In this document: positions 1 to 15,300 of the stretch, piece after piece | How positions within the stretch are numbered: the stretch's first letter is position 1 | How the letters are laid out: the number at the start of each line of letters is the position of its first letter | From: Undaria pinnatifida | Taxonomy: Eukaryota; Sar; Phaeophyceae; Laminariales; Alariaceae | Assembly (NCBI GenBank): GCA_012845835.1 | Contig: JABAKD010000027.1 | Coordinates: forward strand, 1,100,001-1,164,000 | Direction: 5' to 3' | Length of the DNA: 64,000 nt | Notes under the pieces: model-generated | Databases searched by the model: none | Seen by the model: the letters and a program-made list of their open reading frames with translations, nothing else | What the model was told of the DNA's origin: nothing | Program-made: the position numbers and the translations under genes

Positions 1-165
1 GAAGCGGACTCCCGCACCTTGTGCGGACCTGCTTGAACATCCGATGGCAGCTGCGAATGAAATTATTTGTTTTCTGATGTAGCCACTTCCAGAGGCAGCA
101 ACGGGGGTATCATACTGCGTAGCTGCGTCGTGGGTGCCTCACGATACGCACATTACGAGCTATCA
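1..165 (-). repeat. Diverged single copy related to the 508-bp satellite
   Basis: Read on the minus strand, this stretch aligns with the middle of the satellite unit: GAGGCACCCACGA, then a GCTGCC block, then CACAAGGTGC, in the same order and spacing, with many substitutions. It lies 3' of the last TTC12-like exon seen, so it is probably intronic. It is cut by the window edge. Confidence 0.65.
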
Positions 166-340
166 TCTTCCTTGCGCGGAGATAAGGTTCTCCACTCCGC
201 ACAATAATTATCTAAGTTGACCACCATCTCGGCTACCGCCAAAACATAAAAACGAGAAAAAAAATGCGGAACCGCGGTGGTCTAACTCCTGCAGTGAGAG
301 GCAATACGACAGGAAGATTCATGGGCACGCGAGAGCGTAC

Positions 341-3300
341 CTCGATAATTCTGTCGATAACTCCCGGCCGCACCATAACTTCGAGAGCCTCTGGAAGCGT
401 AGAAAGGCGTGCGAGCAGCCCCGCGGACCTAGCAGAAACCAGTGGAGGGGCGTGGCGCGCTCTCTCCTCGTGCCCCAACGACAGCACCGCAAGCGCGAGA
501 GCAAGACCCCCCGCGGAGACCGTAGCCGCTTGCACGCTGCCGTTATGCAATCGTGCGTGCACAGCAGTGATAGTGACGGGGGAGGGGGGGGTAGTTAGAA
601 GGCATGCTACGGCAAGCGTGCACACAACCCCTCAGCCTTCTTCGCTTGACGAACTACTCGATACCTCGCCCAAACACTGCATTTTGAGAACACATATATG
701 AACAACACGGTGAAAAACCCATGGCTTGGCTATCCACTAGAAATGCCTCAACTAGAGTTCTGTGGACGGTCGTCCATGTATGTCCGCCGGTAGAGCACGT
801 CTGCCCGTAATCAACCTGGGCTTTGCCCATATAATAGGCGGTATTTCAACGATGTATCGTCTCCCTCTAACATCAAAAGTAATGAATGTCTTGACACGGT
901 ATGAATTAAGCAAATTTCGCCCCCGCCGTTCGTACCACGATAGGCGTCCCCCAGCACGGTATAAGGCGGTGGTGTGGTGTGGTGTGCCAGAGCAATATGA
1001 CCGCATTCTTGGGGGAAGTCGCCCTATTCATTCATTCATTCGTTCCGGGTTATGGGTGCGATTCCCCAGTATTGCCAAGCGATTTCTACCGCCTAATATA
1101 GGCATACCGCCATATCGGGGGACCCTTACTGCGTGTGTCTTGAAAGGTATACCAGGTATCGTTCATTGTCGGACGGCAAGACTAATACAACCCAACAACG
1201 GAAATCAGCAAAAGCAGCGGGGAGAAGAGGGGAAGGGGCTTTAGTGGGTAATCCTTCAGTTGGGGAGTCACGTCATGCATAAATATAGGTGTATTAAGTG
1301 GAACTAACGCACGCTGCTGTTGTCTTAATGAAGGGCGAACTGTTGCGGACCCCCGTGACATTTCTTGCGATGCGCCGATTATTCGGAGCAACGCGAGCTA
1401 TCATGGGCTGCCGGGGTGAGATCATTGCGTCTGTCGCTCGCATCATGGTTCGCGTAACACCCCCTTCTTGATCAGCAATGCCGTATCATAGCGTAGTGTC
1501 GACCAGCCACATGAGGCGGGCTACGATAGACGTAACACTTCCTGTAACGCTGTGAGTTGTCACGACTTAAACCACCAATTAGTTATTAGTCGTACTAGTA
1601 GTTAGTCGTTTCCCACAGGTGACGACTATCCGACTTATTGAGTTTCCATACGTGCGGGAAGGATTAATACTACTGATACTACTAATACGAATAATGCTAA
1701 TAATACGGGGTGCGTTTTTTCCTTCTTGAGCGCGGCCCCATCGGCCGGCGGGATGTGATTTGACTCGCTTCGCTCGCCTAACTTAATGCGGCAATTCGTC
1801 TGGCCATCAGTTGACTTCACCAGCCGACTTACCAGCTAAAGTCAGTTAGTTGGCTAACGGCAGCTACCGATTAGTTATTGGTCGTCAAATCCTGCCGATT
1901 CAAAGCCTCAACTTTTTGGTTGATTATTACTTTTCCTAATATTTCCGAATATGACGGGGCTCCTCAACCACCAATCGTCGATTTGTCACAATAGTGGCAC
2001 GTGTGATATGTGACGTGTGATATGTGGCGTGTGATATGTGACGTGTGATATGTGACGTGTGATATGTGACGTGTGATGTGTGACGTGTGATATGTGACGT
2101 GTGATATGTGACGTGTGATATGTGACGTGTGATATGTGACATTCATGTTTTCGCTTGCTAAAAGTTTTGTATACCTTGGGGTAGGCCATGGGGCCATGGG
2201 ATGGTTTGTTCATCTCAACGGTTGCATTTTCAGTTGCTACTTACTCAAAATATGCAGTTGGGCGTGAGGTATCCCAACCATTGTTTTGTCAAGCCACCAC
2301 CCTCAGAAGGCAAAAACAACAATGGTCGCAGCACCGGTACCGTACTCTTGGCACTATTAGTACTATTATTAATAGCATGCTATTGTACTGTTAGCATATT
2401 GTCAGTAGCATGTTCGTGTGCTCACGGCCCTCATCATGCTATATTTTGGGGCGACGGTGCAAAGCTTACCTTGTATCGTGCAGACAGGCGTTCACCAGAG
2501 CCGCCAGCGCCAGAGGCCTCGATTCCGAGCAACGCGGCTGCAAGATTCAAGGTGCAATATTACCACAAGATGAGAAGACAGCGAGCACGAGGGGGGCAAG
2601 AGTGTTAATGTTCGACTTTGAGGCTGAAACTCGCGCGTGTGCGGTACAAGAAAATCACCTCTCCTCTGGGTAACACCTCCATCAAACAAACGTGGAAAGT
2701 AATTTTTTTATTACCAGGTAGACTATATTATTAACAACTGTTACTGGTTTGGGGGATACATTCGTTTGCCCAGGTACAGAATAACGCATTTTTTTGTCAG
2801 CAGAAGGGGGGGGGGGGGGGGGGGGTGATTTCCAGGCACGTTGCTAATGATTTCGAGATGCACCATATGGTGGTGCTTCTTGAGACACTGTCGTTATAGC
2901 GAAACTCACCATCCGTTTGTTGCGGTCTGCAATGTGATATTCTCACGGATTCGATTGTTTGTGTCATTCGGTTGTGTCATTGGCAGCGTCTTGAGGCACA
3001 CCCTCATTGATTTCATCGCTCAACCGCAGGCTACATCGAACCATCCATGCGTCGGGCAGATCATCGATTCCCACGTGGTGATATAGATCCGGTCGCCCCG
3101 GTGGCGTAACAGGTTATCCCCGAGCCTGGTATAGGTCAGTTTCGTGAGTTCGAGCCCCTCCGAGTGCATACTCGTATAAATTCGTTGGGACTTTTTCTTG
3201 TGCACAAATTGACTTGCGGAAAGCGCGAGAGCGTGAGGTAGCAACACTCGATGAAAAATCGACGAGCGGTGGGACTGCTGAACCCTATGCGCGATAAAAA

Positions 3301-6300
3301 CTGAAGGCAAGAACCGGGGGGGAGAAGGGACGACACCTGTGACCACGGCTCGTCCAGAAGCTGGAAAGTAAAGGTGTGAGAAGGAGAAAAAAAAAGAAAA
3401 AAAAAGAAAAAAAACTGGGAAGATCTGTATGATCTGTCAATAGCTCATGTTTCCGGGTGGGAGCCGTACGAGCTGCATGATCTAGCACATGATAAAGGGG
3501 TTGGATCTCTACTCAACAATACTGATCCTTCGCAATATATCATAATGGGAAATGCAGGACCTACAATACTAGTGTCGTTAGGTGATCTATGTGATCTATA
3601 TGACCTGTGTGTTCTACATGCTCTACATGATCTATATGATCTATATGATCTATATGGCCTATATGATCTAAATGATCGGTATGATCTGTAGATGGTCTAT
3701 GTCGTCATCTGTCCGTGGTGTGCTTGACCCGTCAATGTAATTTGGGTCTGTATCCAACCACCAATTCTGCGCTTCCTGATTATATCTGGTGGGTGCATCA
3801 CACCAACATGCGGTGCAACCGGACACAATGCGGAGAAACCTAAGCCAACGAAGGTCAACACATGTAGATAACTTGCTACACGGTAAATATCCGACAACAC
3901 ACAGCAGTACACGGCTCTTCACCACACCATCTGGCAAGGTAGCGGCGGCCGTAGTGGCAGAGGGGTGGTCGTCTACCCCGCGCTTCGCGGCCTGGCGACG
4001 GGAGGGACCCAGTTTTAACGAAGGCTATATAGTACGCTATTTCCTATTTATTAGTATTAGTGTTAGTATTACTATTAGTATTAGTATTACCGGTAGTATT
4101 AGTATTAGTATTAGTATTAGTAGTATTAGTACTAGTATTAGTATTAGTATTAGTACTAGTATTAGTAGTAGTAGTAGTAGTAGTAGCAGTAGTAGTAGTA
4201 TTAGTAGTAGTAGTATAGGTATTAGTAATAGTAGTATTAGCATTTAGTCTGTAGGGAGTCCACTTTTGATTTTTCTGAGTCGCTCGCGCAAGTGACTTCC
4301 TACACTGTGTGCTCTTGGGTTTCAAGGGATGTACCGCTATGTAATTGTTTGACACGCTGCTACGCTTCGCCAACCGAGTTTTCAAAACCGCGCTTTTAAA
4401 AGTCCGTTTTTGAGTGGGGTAACCAGCACACGCGCGACTGCTCGAAGCTAGGCAGTGAAAAATGAGGGGTATAATGCTATTTATAATACTATCTATAATA
4501 CCTATAATACCATGTAGAATGTTGCATATTACAATATAATACCGAACTTTTGGTGAATAATGTCTTGTTTGTTGGGGCATCCGTAACTTTAAAACGATTG
4601 ACCACATTAGAGCTGCACCCAAAGTAAGCTCATACCACTGCTGGGTTATAGCACTACCCACTAGACCACATAGTCACGCTATAGAACCAACAAACTGTTG
4701 CACTATTCACTACAGTAGGCCCTTTAGCCACATCATTGCCACAGCAGTGACTGAATGGTCCAGTTATGGTGGGCAATGCTACTACGAGTATAGTCTACGG
4801 TCTACCCAACCAACAAAACTTTCCAAGCTAAAAAACAACAACAGCATTGAACGCTGCGATTGTCTTAGGCTATTGTGCACCTTCGTATCTCCGGCGACGA
4901 GGACCAGGACTTTCACTGGTGTCATCTGCACGTTTCCGCCGCCCCCAGCCGTCCCAGGTGAAAAAAAATCCGCGAAACTTCCTCGAAATTCTTGGTGCAT
5001 GGCAAGGTTTGCCAGTACGCCACACAGAGAAGACCCGGTAGACGCCGCCGCGTCCTGGTTGCAGAAAAAAAAACGTTTCGAATACGTCAGCTGTGAGTTC
5101 GACCAATACTTGTATAAGGTCGATAGCGTTTTCCATGTCCAAACAGTATCTCAAACACGCGCAATGAAATAAATGGTCGATACTGATATTTTCATCTTAT
5201 AAAACCGTTTCAAGTACGTCAGCTGTGAGTTCGACCCATTGATCCGTTGAATTGTCGATGCTCGTCTTCACGTTTTATAAAACTACTTCAGATACGTCAG
5301 CTTTGACGTCACTTTGACGGCAGCTTTGACGACAGTTTTGACGACAGCTTTGACGGCAGTGTCCACTTAACATCGAGTGGACATTCATTCCCATGGGCTA
5401 TACGTGTACAGCTAATATATTATGTGGTTCCGAAATATATTTCGCCCAAAAATCTGCTACCCCTATATCGTAGCACGCATCCATGGAGTCTTTAGGTGAC
5501 AGTCCTTGGCATGTATCGCAAAGGCTAACCCAGCTGAGCAGAAAACGAGCGCGGCGATTGAGAAGAGTATCGCACCCGCATGAGACCGGTCCCCTCCTTC
5601 CAAGCAAGCAGGGCCGAAGCAATAACCACAGCCGGGGAGCCAATCCCAGCTCGCGCTGTGTTAACGGCGGTTTTGTCCTGCAGCGTCTTTGCTGCCGCTG
5701 AAGCGGTGCGCCCGAGGAGGACCGTACAAAGAACCGCGGCGGCGGCCTCGACATCCAGTGGGGTTGCTGAATCGGCACCGATCAGCCCGACCACACCCGA
5801 TAGCAAAGGGCCACTCCTGTACAAACCGCAAGCGTGATCCGTGCAGAGAGGGGGCGGGGGCAGGGGGGTCAGAGGGTGTGAGGCTACTTCGTACACACCG
5901 TCCCGTTCAGAGGGGGGTGGTGTACTCATTTCATGCACGGCCGTAATCGTATGATAATTTCACAGTGGTATGACAATATAACCCTCGCATCCCCACAATG
6001 CCGGGAGGGAACACGTCGGCTTTGGCACCGACCAGGCAGGCATTGCTTACCAAGCGGTCAGAGGGGAGCGCGGGGGGGGGAAAGGGGGGTGCGCTCTTTT
6101 CATGCATGGCCTTTGTCGTATCGCCATTGTCATAGTAAACCCCATTGTATTACCCTCGCATCCCCACAATGACAGGACGGAGCACGTAGGGGTTTCACCG
6201 GCCAGGCAGATGTCACGTGCACAAAGCGCGAAGAGCTGCGATGTGTTCGGCGAGTCGCATGAAGGGTGAGGTGCATCCTACTATGAACCACTTGTGGGGC

Positions 6301-9300
6301 GGACTTCGGCACTTTGTGCATCCTTTCTTGCACCCGGGGGGGTGGTCGGAGGGGCAGACGCCATTTCTATTTTGTAGGGTTAGGCGGTCGCCAGCACTGA
6401 TGTAGACTGTGGGGAATCTTAGAATCGCCGTGTGCTCTCGCAGCACCTACCATGACGACGGACCATAGTAATCGGAACTCACGATCGAACAAGCAATTGT
6501 ATATTGTATATTCCCATACTAGTATTTTTTTAGGCACCATAGTACGTTCCACCATGAGTAGGTTCTGGATATCACGCCCTCTCGTACTCAAGCCTATACT
6601 GATCGCGAAAAAACAGTGTAAAGGTGGAAGTTTAGTCGCTTTTTCTCTCGTGTCGCCCCCTTCCCTTCAGCCATACGGTTCCGCGAAACAATTCGCAGAT
6701 GATAACACACCATCACTAAGTAAAATCAGGCACGTCATCACAATACACTAGTGGTCCCTCTATAATGCCGGTTGAGTACTGCTGGTTGGTCGCTAAAATC
6801 CCCTGCGACATCGCTTGGCACAGATGAGAACAACCAGCAGTGGTGGCATGCGGCGTAGTGCCGGTTGCCGTTGCAGTGCCGGTATTTCCCTCTATAGTGC
6901 ACAGACACAGCATCAACAAAGTCACCCAGGTCTACGATCGTCAACGTAATGGTGTCAACACCCTCCATAGTACCGGTGGACTCGCTTGGCACGACTGAAA
7001 CTCTCTATGGCAACTCTCTATGTTAATTCTCTATAGTAACCCTATTCCCAATAGTGCCGGTGCCCTGTATAGTGCCGGTCTGTTGGTGATATTGCACATA
7101 CCATCACCATAGAGAGCCCCCCACTTACCTCGATACATGCGCGCGAATGTCAGGGTCATCCACGACTCGACTTAGTACCGTGGCGGCCGCACCCGTCACG
7201 TCCACCGTCCGCCCTATCGTCCCCGTAGATTTCTCCTGAGCACCACCATCAAGACCGATCAGCAGAACCTGGGCGCATGGTCCATCGAGGAAGCCAGATC
7301 TTAGCACGTCCTGCTGTGCCAATCTTTCCCCTCCTAGCAGAGCCGCTGCCAGCGCCCGCAGCATCAATTCGAGTCGCCTCGTCAAAGCTTCAGCCTCAGC
7401 AGCGGTAAGCTCACGCTTCTTGGAGTGCTCATACAATTGGCTGTCGACACTGTCGCTTTCCTTTTCCGTCGGAGCGGCGACGGTATTAATTCCTCCGCTA
7501 CGAGATGTGGAAGATCCGAGAAAACTCGTACGCTCGTCGGATGCGATGTTGGCGTTGGCGTTGGCGTTGGCGTTGGCGTTGGCGTTGGCGTTGGCGTTGG
7601 TGTTGGGGTTGGGGTTGGGGTTGGTGTTGGTGTTGGTGTTGGTGTTGGTGTTGGTGTTGGTGTTGGTGTTGGTTTTGGTGTTGATGTTGGTGTTGGTGTT
7701 GGCGTTGGTGTTAGCGTTGGTCTTGGTGTCGGCGGCGGGGGTGGCAGGGGTCGTAATCGGATCGTTTTCGCTGAGAGCGTGGTCAACATCATGACCAACG
7801 CGGTGGTCTGCAACGGCGGTCGTCGTGGCCGAGGCAGCCACCCTAGTGGCTGCCGCAAGGCGAGCAAGCCCGCCGGACGCCCTGAAGTACACCCTCGCGG
7901 AGCGGTTCGCCTCGAGAGCGTTCGCCAGGTCAAGCAGCGCTCGCAGCTTGAATGCCTTCACACTTTCGTTTTCTGTGAGATCGTCGACGCACGCCGAGGG
8001 GGTGCCATATACCGTGGGAGATAGGGGGAGGGAGGGATGGGTATGTCTAAGTGCGGGTTCTTCCTGAAGTATTATTGCACCCGAGAGTTATCAGAGCCTG
8101 TTCTTGGACCATGGACTAGATTATGGCGGTGAGTTAACACGATACCAGCAACAGCAGCCGCAACAACAACCACATCAGCAGCAATGACGTATCCTTACCG
8201 TACGTGCGTGTGCCGTCACCCTCCGACGGTTATCCCCCCCCCCCACCTCTCCATCCGGTTTATTTATTCGTCATTAGCTTCCTTTATGCTGGAGGCTTCG
8301 CGCGTTTCAAGCCTTCACTACGTGCTCAGAGGTGGCGCCTGCTTTTGCACATGCTGCATTCGTTGTGCCACTATTGTCCATGCTCGTAATCGAGGACAGC
8401 ACCGCCCCCCTCACTGTCAAACGTTTTCCCCCATTCGATCATAATCAGAACGGCAGTAGTTCAGCTTTTACTAATGGACACGGAGGGAATGACAATCAGG
8501 ATAGGTTTAAAGGATTCTAAACATAACTTGTGGCGGGGCAAAATGTGCTGCACGCCACTATTGGGAACAACGCCCTTTCTTGCCCTTTCTCGCCTTTTCT
8601 CAATCGTCGACATCGATGTTCGCCCAATAGTACAACAGTAGTACCGCATCAATAACAGAAGTACGACAGCGCGGCTGGTTTTATGTCCTAGTTTAATGTG
8701 CTGTATACAGTAGGCCACACAGCCCTTTACTTACTGCGTGCGCTTCGGCTGACGCTCAGCATCCTTAACGACGACTCTATCCTTCTTCATCGCCCCCCCC
8801 CCACCCCCTGCTTACCCGTCACACCTCCACCGAGCGCTTCTTCCAGAGCTCTGTCCACCTTATCGAACTCATCCCCTTCCGCCACCGCCTGCTCGCTATG
8901 AACATCACCATTCCTCGCGGAAGCAGTCCCTACCCTCGTAACCCGGCATGAGGAAGCGGTGCCGTTATCGGGCAACAACGCGATATCCGGTGAAGCATGC
9001 ATCAACCGGTCCCGGGGAGCGCTAGGTTGACTTTCCCGGTTTGGGTTGATGTCCTTGCTTCCCACCACCGGGCAAGGTTTAGGCTCTTCCTCTCTTTGGG
9101 ATGGGTCGCCGGTGGCGGGAACGATCGGAGGAATGGTTCTAGGAACGCTTCGCGCTTTTTTCATTACTTCCGCCTCCACCTGCAACAATAGGCCACGCGA
9201 TGTGCAAGAGTTAAACTTCGCTTCCTAAAATATAGCGTTGGAGATCAACCGAGAATTTTCTGTAGCGTCCGAGATTGAACAAGGCAGTTCACGACAACCT

Positions 9301-12300
9301 GATGTACTTATCCGAAGCACGCGTTGTAGCCCTTCGTGTTGTTCTCGACTCCAGTGTTTTCGTGAGGGATGCATCCGGGAGAACTACGCTATGTTGCACC
9401 GCTGTGCGCTCGGAAATAGCTGACAAAACCTCAAGCCGCATCGTTGACCTGCCAAACGCTTGTGAAGAGCGGGATTGTCTCTGCGCCGCGCTGGTTACAG
9501 TGGCGGTATTGAGCCATGCACCGTTTTTCTTCTTTTGTTTGTCAAAGGCTGGCCTGGGGTGAGATATGGAACTCCTCAAGCAATATCTAGTCTAAACAAA
9601 AACGAGCTGCGCCCCTGCCGCACCATTAGTAGCCTGACTTTGATGACTTTGATGACTTTGATGACTTTGATGACTTTGATGACTTTGATGACTTTGATGA
9701 CTTTGATGACTTTGATTACTTTGATTACTTTGATTACTTTGATGACTTTGATCACTTTGGTCACTTTGATGACTTTGATGACTTTGATCACTTTGGTCAC
9801 TTTGATGACTTTGATGACTCTGATGCACCGTTCTTTTGTCTGGGGCTTCTCGCCTAGCAATCCCCCACATCTCATCAAACAGGTCGCAATGCGAGAAAAA
9901 CTGCAAATTTATGTTAGTAGCTGTTATCTACGGTGATATCCTAGCTAATGGTTGCCGAGAAAGGAAAGCTGGCAACAGGAACTGTTTATCCTTGCTAACG
10001 GTTACCCGAGATGCTCGTGCAAGAAAAGCTGACGGTTGCAACTATACGAGCACAGTTTAACACGTCTTTGGTTTTCGTAGCCCTATCCACTAGACCACTC
10101 AGTCACAGTGGTCCATCAATAGTAGATAATGCAATACAGCCAGCAAAATGTGCTCGAAAGCACATATTTTATTGGTTATTTAGCGCTATCCACTAGACCG
10201 TGACTGAGTAGTCTATGTGGATACGGTCTAGTGGATGGTGCTATCTAACAAGCACATTACCACACTTTCTATATAAAGTATCTATACTTTGTCTTCGTCT
10301 AGATATGACCTATCACCTTTTCTTCGTCAATCTCTGTTCGAAGGGCGTCTCTCTGCCTCCGAACGTCCTCGCTCTCCGGGTCTGTTTCAACTGCCCTATC
10401 GAGATCCGCTAACGCCAGCGCCAACAGCCCCTCCCGACCCCCGAACCGGTTGTACAACGCCTGCTGTCCTCCTTCTCCTCCACTATCGTCGCCATTGCGT
10501 TCTCCGCCACCCCCCGTCACGCCAACCACCCCCTTGGTTTTCCCACTTGTGGTGCTACACATTTCAGTGGAAACCCCGCTGGCGTTGTCGAGTTTCACCT
10601 CGCCGACTGCTACTCCGATGCTGCCGGGCGAGGACACACTCGTGGCTGTAGCGGTGATTTCGGTAGCGGTGACGGCGGCGGCGGCGGCGGGCGTGGCACC
10701 TGAGGATGCCGTTAAGCACTGTGCCTGTGCCGCGAGTTGGACGAAAGTCGACGCCCGGCGGGAGAGCGCCTTGACGCATGTGCCGTCGATGTGCAGCGCG
10801 CGGTCGCAGAAATCCAACGCGTCTGACCACCTCTCCAGTTTGATGAGGGTCTGCATCATGAAATGGAAATGAAAATGTGATGATGAAGATGACGAAAAAG
10901 CGCGGTGGCAGGGGGGGGGGGGGGTATTTGTTGCTTGTCTTAGTGGGGGGCGGGGGCGGGGGTAACACTGTCATGCATGCCAGTAATCTGTCGGATCATA
11001 GACCATGCATCCCTTTCGAGACGGGGCACCATTCTCACTCGTAGAGGCGCCTCCCACCTTTGGGTGGGTTAATCACTGGCAATCACCGGTAATCACTAGT
11101 AATCACTGGTAGTCACTGGCATGCACGCCCGCAGTCTGTCGGATCATACCGAGTATATCGAGTATATCGAGTATATCGAGGATATCGAGTATATCGAGTA
11201 TATCGAGTATATCGAGTACATCGAGTACATCGAGTACATCGAGTATATCGAGTATATCGAGTATATCGAGTATATCGAGTATATCGAGTATATCGAGTAT
11301 ATCGAGTATATCGAGTATATATACTATATATCGTTTATAGTGTATATCGAGTAGAGCCTCTTGCATTTCTAAAATGTCGGGACAGAGCACATCGGGCTAT
11401 CATAGACCAGGCAGAGATAGCTTGAACCAACCGCGAGGCACCGTGGGGCGTTCGGCGAGTTGCGCGAGGAGTGGGCAAGAGGGTTCGCGTAGTGTCAACA
11501 CGATCTCGTGCGAAATTGACCGGCGCGCATATGCGTGATATGCGTTCATGTGCGTTCGAGTGGGTTCGGGAGGTTGAGCGACATTGAGGTGATTCATTAC
11601 CGTCCACGATCCTTCGGATTCGCATAGTTTTGGGCGATATCGCTGCCGACAAAGTGCGAGACGAGGATGCATAGACTAGTGTGAATTACAGAAACAGCCA
11701 GCGTTAGCCCCCGTCCCAAATGTCCGTCTAAATTGAGCAGACGTCTGAAGCTCCTCGTTTCCCGTCAGCGAAACATTAACTAATGTGGACAGATATATAA
11801 AGGGCGTTTGGTGTTCATGTTGACATCGAAACGGTATCTATATTTTGTCTAGAGTGGTACGGCAGGCTCGGCGTGTGCTGAAGGTTTTTCTTGTGGATGC
11901 AGGTGTTAAAGTTTAGAGTTCCACATTACTATTCTTGCACATCCCATCATTTGAACAACACACAACTTTGCGTATTGCGCGACACAACCCTTGTTCACCT
12001 GAGGCGGTATCGGCTAGCTTTCACCTCCCGCTCTCTGAACAACAACGCCTTAGCCTAAGCTGGCTACGAGCGTGTTGACCGTGCATGGCCTCGCCTTGCA
12101 CCCCCCACTCTCTGCAGAACAAAGAACTAAAACGTGTCATAACCAAAAAAACATCTGCATCTCCCACTTTCTGAACAACAAACAAAACTTCGTATCATCG
12201 TATCATACGCACAAAAGAAAACTCCTTCCTGTGTTATAGGTGACATTGGCTAGTTTGCACCTCCAACCTTCTGAACAACAAACGAAACATCGTACGCGGC

Positions 12301-15300
12301 ACAACCCCCCCTCACCTGAGCGACGTTAGCTAGCGTGTTGACCGCGTATGGTCTCGCCTTAAGACTCGCCATGTACCGTTGTAGGGCCTCCTCCCAACGC
12401 TTGGCCCGATAGAAGCGGTTTCCCCTGAGCCGAGCGGCTGTTGCCTCGGAGTCTTTTCTTTCGCTGTGAATACGTGTTTGTGCGATATGTGTTTTTGCGA
12501 TATGGGCAACAGTAACAGAGCGCAAGTGCGTGCAATTAGGCACGCGACGGTATTTATTCAACTCCGCCGTACCAGGTCTTTGCCACGGAGGTCGCGCAAT
12601 TGGGGTGACAGCTATATCTACTTACTGCCACTTTGGATGTAAATGTAAACCACCCTTTGGGTACCGGAACTTCTCAATGTAAGACGGACTGTTTTGAGAT
12701 GTTGGGACTGAGACGGTCGTTTCCGGGCGATACATCGTTCACGTTCCGTTGTGCTCTGAGGGTCAGCGGGCAGGCTCTTGGAGTCGCGCCATTTAAAACC
12801 GTACTACAACCAGCTGAAGAAAGATTTTTTCTTGACACGTCAAATGCGCAGTTATGACACAATTGTGACAGAGATCCACCCCCAAAAATGTGAACAATTA
12901 CGACCGATCGGAGAACAGAAAATGAAGGAAAATCTCCGCTTTTGAAACAAGGTATCCTTACTAGGGTATGGCCACGATGCTAGGGTATGGCCACGACACT
13001 AGGGTATGACTCAGTAGAGTGCAGACCCGACAACATCATGTTTCACGAATGGCTGCTAGAGAGACACATTGAGACCCCCCCCCATAAAAATATACATATA
13101 ATAGTTAGCCCCGACGCTATAAAACACTATATGCATATTGGGGTTGGCGTTGGTTTGGCAACGACGCTGTAAAACATGCCAATTACTGCGTGAGCTACAG
13201 AACCAGGATACCGTTCTATTTATTTTTGGCCGTCACCATGAATGATGGTTATCGAGTTTGATCAGCATATTGTGCGGGGTGGAGAACCCTAACGCCGCAC
13301 AAGGGGAATGATCGCATCACGTAGTGTGAATATGGTAAGGCACCCACGAGGTAGTTACATAGTGACACCTATTGCTGTCTCTAGAGTGGCCACACCAGAA
13401 AACGAAGTCACTCATTGGTCGCTGCCATCCATAAGCAATAGAGTAGCCACAAGGTGCCGAAGTCTGTCTTACGAGCGGTTCTTGGAAGGGTGCAGTTCAC
13501 CTCACGGCGCTTTGCGCTTGGTGCAAGCAATGTCTGCCTGGTTGGTGAAAAATCCGACGTGCTTCGTCCCGGCATAGTATGGATGCGAGGGTCTATGGTC
13601 ATACGACTACGGCCACACACAAACTGAGTACACCCCCCCTCCCCCCGCGCTTTCTATATGCTGTAAACCATGCCAATCATTGCGTGAGCTAGAGAACCAG
13701 GGTACCGTTTCTTTTCTTTGTTCCCTTGTAGTTTTGGCCGTCACCATGAATGATGGTTATCGAGTTTGATCAACATATTGTGCGGGGTGGATGACCCTAA
13801 CGCCGCACAAGGGGAATGATCGCATCACGTAGTGTGAATATGGTAAGGCACCCACGAGGCAGTTACATAGTGACACCCATTGCTGTTTCTAGAGTGGCCA
13901 CACCAGAAAACGAAGTCACTCATTGGTCGCTGCCATCCATAAGCAATAGAGTAGCCACAAGGTGCCGAAGTCTGTCTTACGAGCGGTTCTTGGAAGGGTG
14001 CAGTTCACCTCACGGCGCTTTGCGCTTGGTGCAAGCAATGTCTGCCTGGTTGGTGAAAAATCCGACGTGCTTCGTCCCGGCATAGTATGGATGCGAGGGT
14101 CTATGGTCATACGACTACGGCCACACACAAACTGAGTACACCCCCCCCCCCCCCGCGCTTTCTATATGCTGTAAACCATGCCAATCATTGCGTGAGCTAG
14201 AGAACCAGGGTACCGTTTCTTTTCTTTGTTCCCTTGTAGTTTTGGCCGTCACCATGAATGATGGTTATCGAGCTTGATCAGCATATTGTGCGGGGTGGAG
14301 AACCCTAACGCCGCACAAGGGGAATGATCGCATCACGTAGTGTGAATATGGTAAGGCACCCACGAGGTAGTTACATAGTGACACCCATTGCTGTCTCTAG
14401 AGTGGCCACACCAGAAAACGAAGTCACTCATTGGTCGCTGCCATCCATAAGCAATAGAGTAGCCACAAGGTGCCGAAGTCTGTCTTACGAGCGGTTCTTG
14501 GAAGGGTGCAGTTCACCTCACGGCGCTTTGCGCTTGGTGCAAGCAATGTCTGCCTGGTTGGTGAAAAATCCGACGTGCTTCGTCCCGGCATAGTATGGAT
14601 GCGAGGGTCTATGGTCATACGACTACGGCCACACACAAACTGAGTACACCCCCCCTCCCCCCGCGCTTTCTATATGCTGTAAACCATGCCAATCATTGCG
14701 TGAGCTAGAGAACCAGGGTACCGTTTCTTTTCTTTGTTCCCTTGTAGTTTTGGCCGTCACCATGAATGATGGTTATCGAGTTCGATCAACATATTGTGCG
14801 GGGTGGATGACCCTAACGCCGCACAAGGGGAATGATCGCATCACGTAGTGTGAATATGGTAAGGCACCCACGAGGCAGTTACATAGTGACACCCATTGCT
14901 GTTTCTAGAGTGGCCACACCAGAAAACGAAGTCACTCATTGGTCGCTGCCATCCATAAGCAATAGAGTAGCCACAAGGTGCCGAAGTCTGTCTTACGAGC
15001 GGTTCTTGGAAGGGTGCAGTTCACCTCACGGCGCTTTGCGCTTGGTGCAAGCAATGTCTGCCTGGTTGGTGAAAAATCCGACGTGCTTCGTCCCGGCATA
15101 GTATGGATGCGAGGGTCTATGGTCATACGACTACGGCCACACACAAACTGAGTACACCCCCCCTCCCCCCGCGCTTTCTATATGCTGTAAACCATGCCAA
15201 TCATTGCGTGAGCTAGAGAACCAGGGTACCGTTTCTTTTCTTTGTTCCCTTGTAGTTTTGGCCGTCACCATGAATGATGGTTATCGAGTTCGATCAACAT

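Noticed and set aside
5795-5822. MITE terminus overlapping the acceptor of TTC12-like exon 10
   Set aside because: AGGGCCACTCCTGTACA resembles the family end, but the element body would have to be the conserved exon itself; probably chance.
9475-9936. Repetitive MTLMTL / IKVIKV frames
   Set aside because: Artefact of a 9-bp tandem repeat in an intron.
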